In this document: positions 31,005-41,589 of the stretch, in pieces
How the letters are laid out: every line of letters starts with the position of its first letter
How positions within the stretch are numbered: position 1 is the stretch's first letter
Virus record (IMG/VR): IMGVR_UViG_3300013131_000067
Coordinates: 1-48,382 of that record
DNA: 48,382 nucleotides
Direction: 5' to 3' (one strand)
Origin: a virus
The notes under the pieces: model-generated
Seen by the model: the letters and a program-made list of their open reading frames with translations, nothing else
Databases searched by the model: none
Told to the model about the DNA's origin: nothing
Translations under genes and position numbers: made by a program

Positions 31005-31451
31005 ATGATGTTTGAATTATTAAACAAAAGAAGATTGGGATTGTATATTCCAGAAACGAGAGATGAAAGAGTTTATAAAGATGTCAAAAAGTATATTGAA
31101 GACACTCCGATTCCACAAATAAACTTGAAATGACAATCAGATATGAATGATGTAAAAAACGAAGATATTCCTCAATGATTGAGAGATAAAATAAAAAAAG
31201 ATCTTATGATAATTGCAAAACAATTTGAAAAAGATCAAATCGAACAAAGATTAAAGAATCTAACATCAAAAGAAATAGCAGATGCTACAATAGAATTTAG
31301 TAAATGATTAGATAGACAAGGATGAGGAAGAGAAGAAACCTTCTTTAAACATAATGATGAAATTAAAAAGAAAGAAAGAGAATTATTTTGATGAAGGTAT
31401 CCACCATATTTGAAGATAAAGACGTTTAGGAGAAAAACGAATGATAAATAG
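31005..31451 (+). CDS. Hypothetical protein (148 aa)
   Basis: TAGGAG lies upstream of paired ATGs. The protein is helical, highly charged, and carries six TGA Trps (LKWQSD, PQWLRD, SKWLDRQGWGREE, LFWWRYPP). No motif recognised. It ends at TAG one codon before the NADAR frame begins, in the same frame. Confidence 0.6.
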
Positions 31452-31889
31452 TTTTCTGGAGATTATGCCTTTCTTTCCAATATGTTTCCTTGTAAAATAA
31501 TTTATAAAGATTTAGAATTTCTTTCATCTGAACATTTATATCAGTGACTAAAAGTGCCAAATACACAAGAGGGAAAATGATGAAAAGATAAAATAAGAGA
31601 AGCTGTTCATGGAAAAGTGGCAAAGAAATTAGCAACAAATCCTAAATGTCCAAAAGTAGACAAATTTTATGAATTTGATCATATAAAACTTGATCGAATG
31701 AAACTGGCAGTTTATCTTAAGTTTATTCAAAATAAAAATTTAGTAGAATTATTAAGAGAAACTGGAGACGAAGAACTAATTGAGGGAAATGTCTGAAATG
31801 ATACCTTCTGAGGAGTATGTAATGGAGTTGGACAAAATCATCTTGGTAAAATTTTAATGAAGATGAGAGAAATAATTTGAGAAGAATAA
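31441..31889 (+). CDS. NADAR family protein (DUF1768, YbiA/RibX-like), apparent frameshift
   Basis: The frame from 31452 reads FSGDYAFLSNMFPCKI, LSSEHLYQWLKV, KFIQNKNLVELLRETGDEEL, LIEGNVWNDTFWGVCNGVGQN and HLGKILM, the complete NADAR signature with conserved Trps as TGA. No start lies in that frame before FSGDY; the ATG at 31441 gives MINSF and is one base out of phase at a TTTT run. One extra T would give MINSFSGDY. The ATG at 31482 would cut the domain. NADAR proteins act on ADP-ribose-linked substrates and reverse guanine ADP-ribosylation, so an anti-defence role is plausible. Confidence 0.75.
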
Positions 31890-31895
31890 AATTTA

Positions 31896-32126
31896 ATGAA
31901 ATTATCAGAGCTATCTTTAAATGACTTAGCCACAGTTGTAAAAGTGATTGGGCAGGATGCGATTGCTCGAAGACTTGTGGATATGGGTGTAGTTCCAAAT
32001 CAACAGGTGCGGATTGTTCGAGTAGCACCATTGGGAGATCCAATACAAATAAAAATAATGAACTATAATCTAGCTATAAGAAAATCAGAAGCGAATAGGA
32101 TTATAGTAAATTATTTAGATCAATAA
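31896..32126 (+). CDS. FeoA-like SH3 domain protein
   Basis: 76 aa. LSLNDLATVVKVIG, RRLVDMGVVPNQQVRIVRVA, PLGDPIQIKI and NLAIRKSEANRIIV follow FeoA throughout, including the APLGDP motif. FeoA assists the ferrous-iron transporter FeoB in bacteria; no FeoB is in the window. The gene contains no Trp, so its code history cannot be judged. It converges on the reverse-strand tail module, overlapping it by 16 nt. The domain also occurs as a C-terminal part of metal-dependent repressors. Confidence 0.8.
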   Translation: MKLSELSLNDLATVVKVIGQDAIARRLVDMGVVPNQQVRIVRVAPLGDPIQIKIMNYNLAIRKSEANRIIVNYLDQ

Positions 32127-32920
32127 GATGGCAACTCATCCGTTGGAGTTTGTTCTTGTTCATAAGAATTTTCTAATGGGTTTGATGATGTAACGCTAGA
32201 TGTAACTTTATATTGATGCTTTTCCGCTGATTTAATTGCTTCAAGACCTATATTTGATAGATATTCAAAATAATTATAATTTTGCTCATTCGTCAATTTC
32301 GCTGCGAATGCATTTGTATCTTTTATGATATCTTTATATTCACCTTGTAAATCTCCTAATTGTTGACCAATTCATTTAATTGTATCAAAAGTAGTGTTAT
32401 CTGTCTTATTTAATGAATCTAAACTTTGTTCTGTCCCACCAGCTCTTGCTAATTTTTGTAATTTAATAACAATGTGTCTATTATCTATATCTGGATTTAA
32501 TTCCGCATCGAAAGCAATACATCCAGCAGCATAAGCGTACGCTTGTTTTGATTCTGAAACATCATCTACATTCTCGGAAGCATAAGATACAGATGATATT
32601 GCTGAATTAATCAATATTAATGATATAATAGATATTGTCATTTTTTTAAATATATTTGGCAAACTACTTCCTCTTATTGTTCTTGTTATTACTTTAACCA
32701 TATTTAAATTCACATTTTTTAAACTCATAAGTTGTTTTATTTTATCTCCAATCATTTTTATTATAGAACGAATATCAATCTCATTTAATATCGAATTTTC
32801 AGATAATGTTTTTAATTCTAAAATAAAACAAATATCATTATTATTAAATCTAAATTTTTTATATTCATTAATAGTTTGAATTTCTTGTCTTACTATTTGA
32901 TCAATTAAAAAAGTCTTCAT
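32111..32920 (-). CDS. Hypothetical protein with one membrane segment (269 aa)
   Basis: Last gene of the reverse-strand appendage module. Two TGA Trps (IKWIGQQ and YWSK near the end) extend it past the apparent stop at 32372. A hydrophobic segment around residues 95-115 (MTISIISLILINSAISSVSY) is followed by a polar region. The C-terminal part is polar and helical (LQGEYKDIIKDTNAFAAKL). It could be membrane-associated or have a cleavable internal signal. Function unknown. Confidence 0.6.
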
Positions 32921-32942
32921 TGTTTTATCCTTTTACTTAGAT

Positions 32943-33275
32943 TTAGATTTCTAATGCTACTGATTTTGTTCCTGCACTTGTGCTAATTCTTATCTGACTA
33001 CTACTACTATCATTTAAAGAAACCAATCGAAAACAACCAGTAACACTTCCATTATAAATTCTTAATGCGCTATATGGAATATCTATTATATTATAAATAG
33101 GAATTGATATATTTGATATTCCATTATAATACTTTATATATCCAATAGCAGACAAGGAAGATAATAATTCATCTTTACCAAGTCCATCATAAATAACACC
33201 ATCTATGACTTTTGGAGTCCCACCTTTTATAATTAGATCCAAAGCAGATCCATCTATTGATCTTATTATACTCAT
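32943..33275 (-). CDS. Hypothetical virion-associated protein (110 aa)
   Basis: Starts 1 nt after the preceding beta-helix gene's stop. It looks all-beta (YNGISNISIPIYNIIDIPYS, CFRLVSLNDSSSSQIRIS) and lacks Trp and Cys pairs. It may be a tail-tip or fibre accessory protein. Function unknown. Confidence 0.55.
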   Translation of the reverse strand: MSIIRSIDGSALDLIIKGGTPKVIDGVIYDGLGKDELLSSLSAIGYIKYYNGISNISIPIYNIIDIPYSALRIYNGSVTGCFRLVSLNDSSSSQIRISTSAGTKSVALEI

Positions 33276-33276
33276 A

Positions 33277-34797
33277 TTAATATACTCTTATATCGCTAAC
33301 TAATCCGGTAGTTGATGCGGTGGTGTTGTATAGAATCAATTTAACCTTTTGATCAGAGCCTGTTATTGATGCAGATACAGAACCTACTTGTCAAGTTCCA
33401 TTCCCAATAGATGATCATGAGTTATAAGATATATTATTTCCAGTTAAAACCATATCAAATTGATCCCCAACGGTATCTTTAACTCAAGCTGAAACGGTTA
33501 AATTTCCAGTTCCGCTATAAATATCAATTATCTTTTGTCCAATATTAGTAAAATAAAAACCCGGAGCATTATTATAATAATATCCAGTAGTATATTTTTC
33601 TTGAATATCATTTAATGAATAAGGGCCGATGTCGATATAGGATGTACCCAAACCAAGTCGTCTATTTTTACCAAGAATATCATAAGATCCAGCGGATGAA
33701 GCATACGTTATATTACCAACTCCAGATAAACCGTTTTGTTCGTTTATTGGTTCAAAAGCTTTCTTTATACAATCTTTTGCTCTTCATCCATCAAATCTAT
33801 ATAAACCAGCAGATAATACTGATGTTAAAGCTCTCGCACTTAGACTTGCTCTTTCTGCTGTTGCATTGAACATTGTTACAATTGAATCATAATATCCACT
33901 CATTGTTGCTGATGATGAATATACATTTCTAAAGACCGTCTGAGTGTTTGACGCAAAGAAATTATTTATAGCTGCTGCACTATAAGGAGTACTAGAAATA
34001 GCGCCAACATCATAAGAACAATATCCATTTGCTAAAGTACCGCTATTATTTATAACGCTCCGATAATAACCAAGTTGCGATGCAATACCTAAACAATTAT
34101 ATACGTGAGTGTATCTAGTGTTTGCAGCGCCACCTCCAATCAATATTGAATTGATTCCAACACTACTTTTACTAGTAACATTAGCAACTGCTGTACCAAG
34201 CATAGCATATGATCCAGCCATAATAACGCTATTTTCGCAAACACAATTTAATAAACCCTGATAACTAACACATACAAAACAATCATTAACATATACCTCT
34301 CTAGCGCCGTATAATAAATTTTGCATACAACAATTATAAGCATAGCTTAATCCGGTAGTTCTCGCTCCATAAATACCATAAGTTGAGTTTACTGATGATG
34401 CGGTAACGGATCTTACATGACTATCACCATTTCCATCAAACAATATATTTCTAAATTCATAATTGGCACCATTTGTCGAACAATCAACCATTCTTCCGGA
34501 GTTCAAATAAGATTGAATGTTTGCCGTAGTTGTAGCCGTTATTCTAATATATCCAGGTTTATCTGCCGTAAGAGCTAAACAATTCGGATCTCCAATAATT
34601 TTTGTTCTATTCGCATAAGATCCATTATTGGCAATAGTCACTGTTTCTCTATATGTTCCAGGACCAATATAAAGAATATCTCCAGCCGATGCTGATAACA
34701 ATCCAAATCCAGCAACAATAGTTTTTTTTGCTTTATCGTTAGATTCTCCGGAATTTATATCTTTTCCGTTTTGATTTGACACATAGAATATTGCCAT
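33277..34797 (-). CDS. Right-handed beta-helix appendage protein (506 aa)
   Basis: AGAGGA precedes the ATG. The N-terminus (FYVSNQNGKDINSGES, GDILYIGPGTYRETVTI, TKIIGDP) is the classic start of pectate-lyase-like beta-helix proteins. Repeated turns follow (YEFRNILFDGNG, AREVYVNDCFVCVSYQ). The C-terminal ~170 residues, joined only if TGA at the GW junction (residue 338) is Trp, form a beta-sandwich region with YSGTGNLTVSAWVKD and QKVKLILYNTT, resembling a carbohydrate-binding module. Likely a tailspike or fibre part binding host glycans; no catalytic residues assigned. Confidence 0.75.
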
Positions 34798-34803
34798 ATA
34801 ATA

Positions 34804-35160
34804 TTATCCTCTTTCTGCCAGAATTGTACCAGTTATATTCAATGTTTGTTCTGGTATTTGTTCGTTATACTGATATCTTGATATAGTAAATCCTTGACAT
34901 AATCTACCAACAATTTCATTATTTTCAATTTCTTCAATATAATAATAAGAATGCAACAATATTTTATTCAACGATTGGCTTTTTAATATTCTAGCTATCA
35001 ATATTGTATTTTCATGTTTAATATAACTAACCTCTAAATCATAAACATTTAACATCTCTTCATATTCTAATTCTTCTGGAGTTTTTATTAACTCAAAAAT
35101 TCTTTCGTCTCTCGCTGCATTCAGCATTTGTTCTAATTCTTCTATAGTATATTCTGGCAT
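34804..35160 (-). CDS. Hypothetical protein (118 aa)
   Basis: Between the tail fibre and the beta-helix gene. The N-terminal ~35 residues form an acidic helix (YTIEELEQMLNAARDERIFE), then a beta-rich part (SYIKHENTILIARIL, LNITGTILAERG). No Trp. Its location suggests a fibre chaperone or connector, but this is inference. Confidence 0.55.
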   Translation of the reverse strand: MPEYTIEELEQMLNAARDERIFELIKTPEELEYEEMLNVYDLEVSYIKHENTILIARILKSQSLNKILLHSYYYIEEIENNEIVGRLCQGFTISRYQYNEQIPEQTLNITGTILAERG

Positions 35161-35173
35161 TTATATTATTCCT

Positions 35174-38100
35174 TTATAAATCAGTACGAAATCAAATTCT
35201 TCCTATTTCCGGACTAACAGGATCAGAAGTTCTATTTTCTAATACGAATCCAGCATTGCTATTTATAAAACCTGAAATTGGTTGTGTAGCAGATAAAGAA
35301 CCGGATATTCTTGTATCACCATATAAATCTATTTCAGAAAGACCTGTTAACGATAATGTTTGTGCAGATTCTATATTTATATTTCCATTAGAAGATATTG
35401 ACATGCCCTTAATGGAAAACAAATTAAGATTTTGATTTGTTGAAATGGCTATTGAATCACCATTAACATCAATTGGCAGTATTTGATTCGTTTGGAATCC
35501 ATCATTGGCGGATAATGATTGATCTTTTATTTCTACTCCACTTCCATAATCAAACGAAACTATTTTATTGGTATTACCAGCTCTTATTTGTAAATTATCA
35601 CTATTAGCACCATGTAAATTGGATGTATAAGTATTAGTAGATGATAACGATAATGTAGCAGCTAATGTATTTATATTAAAAATATTATTATTACTTAAAT
35701 TTAAATCTCCTGTTAAAATTCCTCCTCCAATTGGAAGATATGCATGAGTATGTGCTGACAAACTATATTGAGGATGATCGTTATTTAATAATCCAGATAA
35801 TGAATTATGGGGAATTCCAGATCCATTTCCGCTTATTGACTGAGCAGACAATGATCCTGTAATTGTAAAAGATGGTCCTAAGTATCTACCAATTCCGGTA
35901 TGATTAATTGTAAATAAGTTAACTGCTCTTCCAGATGTTTGATCATATAATCTTCAAATAAAAGAAGAATCCGTAATCATTCTAGAGTGTTTGGATCCTG
36001 ATCTTAAATCAGTACTTGCTTGCCCACCATCTGTACTTTCTATATAATTTCTAACAACTCCACCACTAGCCACATGAAATATATATGTCGGATCTGTTGC
36101 GCTACCAACTCCAATAAATCCATTTGATTTTAAGAAAATGCCACTATTATTACCAGAAGATCTTATTACGCTTGATGTAATAGAATTGGCAGATAATCCA
36201 TTTGTAAACGTAGATAGTCCTGTGACAGTACCGCCACTTAACGGCAATGCATTAACATCAGTAACTCCAGATAAACCAGATCCACTACCGTAAAAACTAT
36301 TTGCAGATAGATTTCCATTAACATTAAATTCTCCATTATGAACAGTATAAGAAGATGTTATTGATAAACTTGGATTTTGATATGTAGCAGAGGTCTTTCC
36401 TGCAAATAAATTTACATAACTATCAGCAGATATGCCTAAAGTATCTGCGAATGATTTTATGTAATTTGTTTGAACTCAGTCCGAAAATATTGAATTTGTA
36501 ACAAATAAGTTATTATTTGCGGAAACAGATCCTTGAAACAACGCACCACCAAAACCATTAAAAATATAATGATAGTCATCTTGACAATAAAATTCTACAT
36601 TCGACGCTGTTTTATAATAAAAAGTGTTATTTTGAATAGATCCTGCATATATTATAGTAGCGGCGGATAAACTGTTGACATACGTATCAATGCCATAAAT
36701 ATTTTGAGAATAAAAATCATAACTTGATGAAACGGATGTTGGATTAAAAGAAAGAACTTTATGTTTATCAACCGCAACGGCAAATCCACTAGCAAGTTTA
36801 TAAAAACCATTATCATTATCCGATGCAAAATATAAAGACGGAGAAGTTTCAGATCCGTCAGCAATACCAATTAAAGATGATGTTAAGCCTTGCGTAAAAT
36901 AGGTGAATCCAGTAACGCTACCACCCGAAATCGGTAAATAATTATGACTATGAGAAAGTGGATTTATATTTGATATACCATAGCCATCTCCAGATAATGT
37001 AGTCGCAAATAAACTATTTGAGGAGATAGATGGCGAGGTAATTAAATTTTGACAATGCAGTAACGATTTGATTTCAGCGGTATTTGAAACATATAAACAT
37101 CCTGCATTTGTACTTGCAAATTTTGTAGGTATATTCTGAGATTGTGATGTCAAGAAACTAGGATGATAATTTGTGATAGTGCCAGTATTACTGGTTATAT
37201 ACATGTTGCCGTTAAAGAGCCCGCCGTGTCCATGTCCACCATAAATTGCTCAGTTTTTATCATTCAATGTTGGGAATGTTGAAAAAGAACCTAAACCCAA
37301 TAAACCAATTGAATATGAATTTTCAGTACTTCTAGCAGCAAGTCCAAGAACACCAACTGCGTTTCCTGTTGTAGCATTCGTATTATTTCCATAACCCATA
37401 TAACCTACAGCAGAACCAGAGAGAGAGTTTACTCCTTGAGAAAATATACCTTTACAATTTGAAATATCTGGTCTTAAAAAAGCAACAGTATTTGCGGTAT
37501 TATTATTTGATATGATGCCAGCGCCAACACCATTATTTTCAACATATATTCCAGAATCTACTGGAACCAAACCGCCACTTGTATATTTTGAAGCATTTAT
37601 ACCAGCAGGTGTGTTTTTTATGTATAAACCATAAAAAGATTCAAGTGAAAATATATTAGCAGTTACTGTAGAAAAATTAGTTTCAGAATATAATCCACTA
37701 TATTTACCTGTTCCAAACATTTGACTAGTAAAAGCATAGTTATTTCTTATTTCATTAGAAGCTCTATTTACAACAGAATCTGTAATTAAAGGTACATTTG
37801 TATAGGACGTTCAATTTGCTGATAAGTTTAATTGTTTTGCGGTATTATTTGTAGAATGTCATGTTGTTATATTATCAATATAAGCTTTAGTTCTTTTTAT
37901 CTGACCATCAACCTTTACAAATATAACACCATCAGTAGCGTTTTTTACAGTTACAACGCCTATTTTTACGGAGTATTGACTATCTATCGGTTCAACATTT
38001 GTGATTTGACCATCGGTTGAACTTAATCATAGAATGTCACCTTCAACATAACTATTTGTATTTAATCCACGAACTAAACCATTTGTTGTCACATAACCGT

Positions 38101-38788
38101 TATTATTATCGCTTATATCATGAGTTACAACTCCAATTGTTTGAGATGCTGCTGATAATGAAGTAGAACTTGCTAAAGCAATTGTTGGCCTATTTCCTTG
38201 AGCGCCATTTATAAAAACAACCGAACCATTTGGTATCAATACGCCTGTTTTATTTACAACTCTAATAAAGAATTCTTGTCCAATTTGTAATGTAACTCCA
38301 TCATGTTCCGTATCCATACATAAAGTTTTATCATCATCGCTTCAATATAAAGAACCTTCTTGATGAATATGAGTTAAAGATGATGTTAAATTAAATTGCA
38401 ATTCATCAATATTGGATATGTTATATTCACCCATATTAATATCACCAGACATCGTGTCGCCAGATAATGGTAAATAAGAACCAACACCAGCAATAACTCC
38501 ACTTAATCCACTTCCATCTCCAATGAATATACCTGTAGCAGACACGTTTGTTCAATCAACATCTGCGCTTGCAACAATTCCAGTTAATCCAGAACCGTCT
38601 CCAACAAATGTGCCAGTTAAAGATGATCCATTGCCAATAAACACGCCAGTTAAAGAAGTTATAGAAGATGAATATGGAATTCATGAATTATTATTTCATA
38701 TATAATAGTTATCAGCATATACAGAACCTCTTATTAGATTCTTTCCAGATGCCGATGAATCAAAATGTAGTGGGTTTTTTCTTTCCAA
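35174..38788 (-). CDS. Long modular tail fibre protein (1204 aa)
   Basis: Six fragments share one frame and join when TGA is Trp. Repeats include GDGSGLSGV / GNGSSLTGT and LPLSGGTVTG / LPISGGSVTG, alternating with beta-rich spacers, as in trimeric phage fibres. The C-terminus (FVLENRTSDPVSPEIGRI then WFRTDL) is a widespread fibre foot. The start is taken as TTG at 38788 because no ATG exists in frame before the upstream TAA at 38813; the GGAG lies 12 nt away, so the start is uncertain. It opens the leftward module and probably binds host receptors. Confidence 0.78.
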
Positions 38789-38860
38789 GTTTAGCGGTTT
38801 CTCCGTATATAATTATAAATTTACTACTATTATATATTGAAAAAACGGAGGATTTGTAAA

Positions 38861-39193
38861 GTGATATTTATAATCAAAAGAACAAAAGTATTTACTTCTT
38901 TTTTAAAAGAATTTGAAAAGTGATGTTATAAGAATGGATATCTAATGGAAAATTTAGATAATGGAAAGAAACAAGTCCATAATATAATTAAGAACTTTAT
39001 TAAAAATTCTGACGAAATGAAGCCAGATGTTATATCAAGATATTTATTAAAAAATTACTTTAGACAATTTGTAAAACAAATCAATAATGATGGTGTTTTA
39101 GTTAGAAAATATGTAACAAAAAATATTGAAATACCAAAGTATATTTTTGATTTCGAGGTATTTATGACGGAATTAACAATTCTATATTCATAG
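38861..39193 (+). CDS. Hypothetical protein (110 aa), GTG start
   Basis: Divergent from the tail fibre. CGGAGG lies 9 nt before GTG. It is basic and helical (KQVHNIIKNFIKNSDEMK), and its one Trp (FEKWCYKNG) is TGA, which hides the first third under the standard code. Function unknown. Confidence 0.55.
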
Positions 39194-39211
39194 AATGGAG
39201 ACTTTATTATA

Positions 39212-39778
39212 ATGGCAAATAATATATCTAAAAAAGAACTTCAAAAAATAAATATAACAAATTATGATGAGATAAGAAAAAGTATAACGAGCGGAATGCT
39301 TGCGTTTATGTCTGGAAACTATCCTATTTCAAAGATCATTGGAAAATTCACCAAATCTCCGTGGTCACATATCGGAATTTTATTTTACATAAAAGAAATT
39401 GATAGAGTTATGCTATTAGAAAGCGTAGAAGATATGGGTGTACGCTTTATTCCTTTTTCTCATTATGTAAAAGAATATGATGGCGAGGTGGTGGTGTGCT
39501 CTCTAAATAATTTACCTAACATTGATCTAAACATACATCTTGCAAAAGGAATTGATCTGATACTTAGAAAATATGATAAAATTGAACTTGGAAGAATTGT
39601 TGCTCGTATTATTCATGGTGAGGGTAAAGTTCATGATAATCAGGCATATATATGTTCTGAATTAGTTGCTGAATCATTTAAAGAAATATATAAATTTAAA
39701 TATAATAAAAAAGGTTTTATTAGTCCTCAGGATGAATGATTGGATGATAATGTAGAATTATTATGACGAGTGAAATAA
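39212..39778 (+). CDS. Permuted NlpC/P60-like (YiiX/YebB-type) cysteine hydrolase
   Basis: 188 aa. The circularly permuted papain-like layout is visible: SPWSHIGILFYI with His53, then LLESVEDMGVRFIPFSHY, and the late nucleophile YICSELVAESFK with Cys148. Related proteins cleave peptide, amide or acyl bonds. In a phage it might trim cell-wall peptides or act on lipids; no signal peptide is seen. The last two Trps are TGA and the first TGG. Not certain to be the endolysin. Confidence 0.72.
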
Positions 39779-39786
39779 TGTAATAA

Positions 39787-40116
39787 ATGACTCCAGAACA
39801 ATTATCTCAAACTATATCTTTAATTATAAATCAAAATTTAGGTTTGATATCTTTGTTTTTTGCTCTTATATTAGCTGGATTATGAAAAGAAAGTATTACG
39901 GCAATTATAGATGGAATAAGATTTAGATTATCAAATGCCTATCCAGATGAAGATAGTATAATTTTTATGGCGTTAGACGGATCTGAAACAAAAGCTAGAA
40001 TTATTAGAATAGGTATACTTACAAGTTCATTCTTTATTTATAAAAACAATAGTAAACTAACAATTCCAAATGAAAAACTAAAAGATTTGTATATACAAAA
40101 ACTTTTGCCAAAATAA
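39787..40116 (+). CDS. Small membrane protein with MscS-like beta domain
   Basis: 109 aa. A hydrophobic segment at ~17-35 (LGLISLFFALILAGLWK, W as TGA) is followed by a beta-rich part: IIFMALDGSETKARIIRIG, ILTSSFFIYKNNSK and LTIPNEKLKDLY. The order (G...I...T...IPN) resembles the beta domain of MscS mechanosensitive channels after a single membrane helix. It is far smaller than MscS. A role in the envelope during infection is speculative. Confidence 0.5.
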
Positions 40117-40127
40117 TCTAGGAATTG

Positions 40128-40160
40128 CTATTTACATTTTGATTGAATTTTGATATATTA
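40128..40160 (+). promoter_or_regulatory. Putative promoter (CTATTT-20-TATATTA family)
   Basis: CTATTT at 40128 and TATATTA at 40154, again 20 nt apart; as sigma70-type boxes TTTACA, 17 nt, TATATT with an upstream TGn. It would transcribe the glycosylase-like gene at 40210 and the small genes after it. Confidence 0.62.
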
Positions 40161-40209
40161 TTTCTGGTGGTGTTTAGAAATTTTAAAATTTATTTTATCT
40201 AAGGAGTTT

Positions 40210-40644
40210 ATGGTGCAAACATTTCTTATCTCACCAAACCCTTCCGAAACAGCTGGGATTCTAGACGATAAACGACTATTCAAACAAATTGTTGAAGGCA
40301 ATCAGATTCTTGATTGTCTTCTTATTAAAGAATCAAGATGGAAGAATCATCCAGCAGTCAAGATGTGGAAAGGATATGAATCTTTTCTTGTTGCTTATGT
40401 TGGTTTTATGATTCAAGAATGGAATATGCGAGGTTATGATTGTTCAAAATCGAAAATTACTTGGTTTAAGTTTGATCAATTGTCAAATATTTTAGAATGT
40501 AAAGTTCCCCATTGGTTTTCAGATGAATTCTTTTTAGCTCATAAATCAAATCTTATTCGCAAGAAGCCTGAACATTATCGTCCTATCTTTGGGCTTGACA
40601 TTCCAGATAATCTTCCTTATATTTGGCCTAGTGGAAAGGAATAA
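40210..40644 (+). CDS. Pyrimidine-dimer DNA glycosylase-like protein
   Basis: 144 aa. VQTFLISPNPSETAGILDDK, KQIVEGNQILDCL, WKNHPAVKMWKGYE, IQEWNMRGYD and LAHKSNLIRKKPEHYRPIF match a widespread family (PF03013) annotated as pyrimidine-dimer glycosylase. The ATG at 40210 is preferred over an in-frame ATG at 40150 because AAGGAG lies 4 nt before it and the earlier one overlaps the promoter. All Trps are TGG. A repair role is inferred from the family name only. Confidence 0.72.
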   Translation: MVQTFLISPNPSETAGILDDKRLFKQIVEGNQILDCLLIKESRWKNHPAVKMWKGYESFLVAYVGFMIQEWNMRGYDCSKSKITWFKFDQLSNILECKVPHWFSDEFFLAHKSNLIRKKPEHYRPIFGLDIPDNLPYIWPSGKE

Positions 40645-40647
40645 GCT

Positions 40648-40794
40648 GTGTTATTGTCTATTATAATCGTTTCTATTCTTTCGTTTTTATCAATATTGAT
40701 TGGTGTTAGTTTGGATTTAAGAACAATGAAAACTCCACCAAATGATAAATTGGCAAATTGGCTATGGTATAAAGTGAATAAAAATAAGGAGTAG
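40648..40794 (+). CDS. Small membrane protein (48 aa)
   Basis: GTG start with AAGGA 8 nt upstream. Residues 2-20 (LLSIIIVSILSFLSILIGV) form one membrane helix, then a short basic tail with TGG Trps. Could be a small toxin-like or lysis-accessory peptide; no further evidence. Confidence 0.5.
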   Translation: MLLSIIIVSILSFLSILIGVSLDLRTMKTPPNDKLANWLWYKVNKNKE

Positions 40795-40798
40795 TGTT

Positions 40799-41005
40799 AT
40801 GCAATCAAATCTTGATAAGTATATTGATTATGCCTTGGATTGGATTTATAATAGAAAATTTGTTTCTGATGAGGTTAATGAAGATTATCAAAATACCTTA
40901 GATTCATATTGGGATGTGTTAACAGAAAGAGAAAAACTTTTATCTAAAACATATAGAATGAATGAAATTAACGAAGCATTAGATAAAGAAGATATGTATG
41001 AATAA
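40799..41005 (+). CDS. Hypothetical protein (68 aa)
   Basis: AAGGAG lies shortly upstream and the gene follows at 4 nt. It is acidic and helical (YIDYALDWIYNRKFVSDEVN), with TGG Trps only. Its stop overlaps the next start. Function unknown. Confidence 0.55.
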   Translation: MQSNLDKYIDYALDWIYNRKFVSDEVNEDYQNTLDSYWDVLTEREKLLSKTYRMNEINEALDKEDMYE

Positions 41006-41180
41006 AGAAACTCTTTATAAAAGAACATTGGTTCTTATGGCAAATGATATGAATTTATATGAGAACGAACAATATGCAGGAAAGCTTATAAGTCGTTACC
41101 TTAAAAAAGCAATGGAAGAATTAGAAAACGAAGAATGGTTGCATCAAGCAGCAAAACAAATTATTGAGGAGTCCGAATGA
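40998..41180 (+). CDS. Hypothetical protein (60 aa)
   Basis: Overlaps both neighbours (8 and 4 nt), so it is probably translated by coupling. Helical (AGKLISRYLKKAMEELENEE), with one TGG Trp. Function unknown. Confidence 0.55.
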   Translation: MNKETLYKRTLVLMANDMNLYENEQYAGKLISRYLKKAMEELENEEWLHQAAKQIIEESE

Positions 41181-41587
41181 TAGTTAAGCCAGCTTATATT
41201 AAGTGTTCAAAGATAGGAAATAATACTCCTCCATATGAACAAGTAATCTTTAGTATATTTGACAAAGATTCAAATGTAAAAACTGTTGAATTCAAGTTAA
41301 CATTAGAACAATTTACAAGTTTACTTTTAAGTGGTACTATATTTAGAGAAGTAGATGTTAATTATCATATTGATAAATTAGGAAAAGGTTTTGTTGAAAA
41401 ATTGGTAACATTCGAAATTCCAAATGATGTAGGAAAGAATATAAATAGTTATCTTGCGGATCAAATAGAGAATCTTAAACAAGACGGTTGGTTGTTCAAT
41501 ACAAACGATATCGGAAATTCTGAATTTTTAGCATATGATAGTGATGATTTTAAGGCATATACAATTAAAATTTATAAGTGGGAGTAA
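41177..41587 (+). CDS. Hypothetical protein (136 aa)
   Basis: ATG overlaps the previous stop. It looks beta-rich (VIFSIFDKDSNVKTVEFKLT) then alpha/beta. All Trps are TGG (GWLFN, YKWE). No family recognised. Confidence 0.58.
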   Translation: MIVKPAYIKCSKIGNNTPPYEQVIFSIFDKDSNVKTVEFKLTLEQFTSLLLSGTIFREVDVNYHIDKLGKGFVEKLVTFEIPNDVGKNINSYLADQIENLKQDGWLFNTNDIGNSEFLAYDSDDFKAYTIKIYKWE

Positions 41588-41589
41588 AA

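Noticed and set aside
33615-38859. Forward-strand ORFs inside the reverse-strand tail module
   Set aside because: They oppose long continuous reverse frames with clear fibre and beta-helix sequence, have low-complexity translations and lack ribosome sites.
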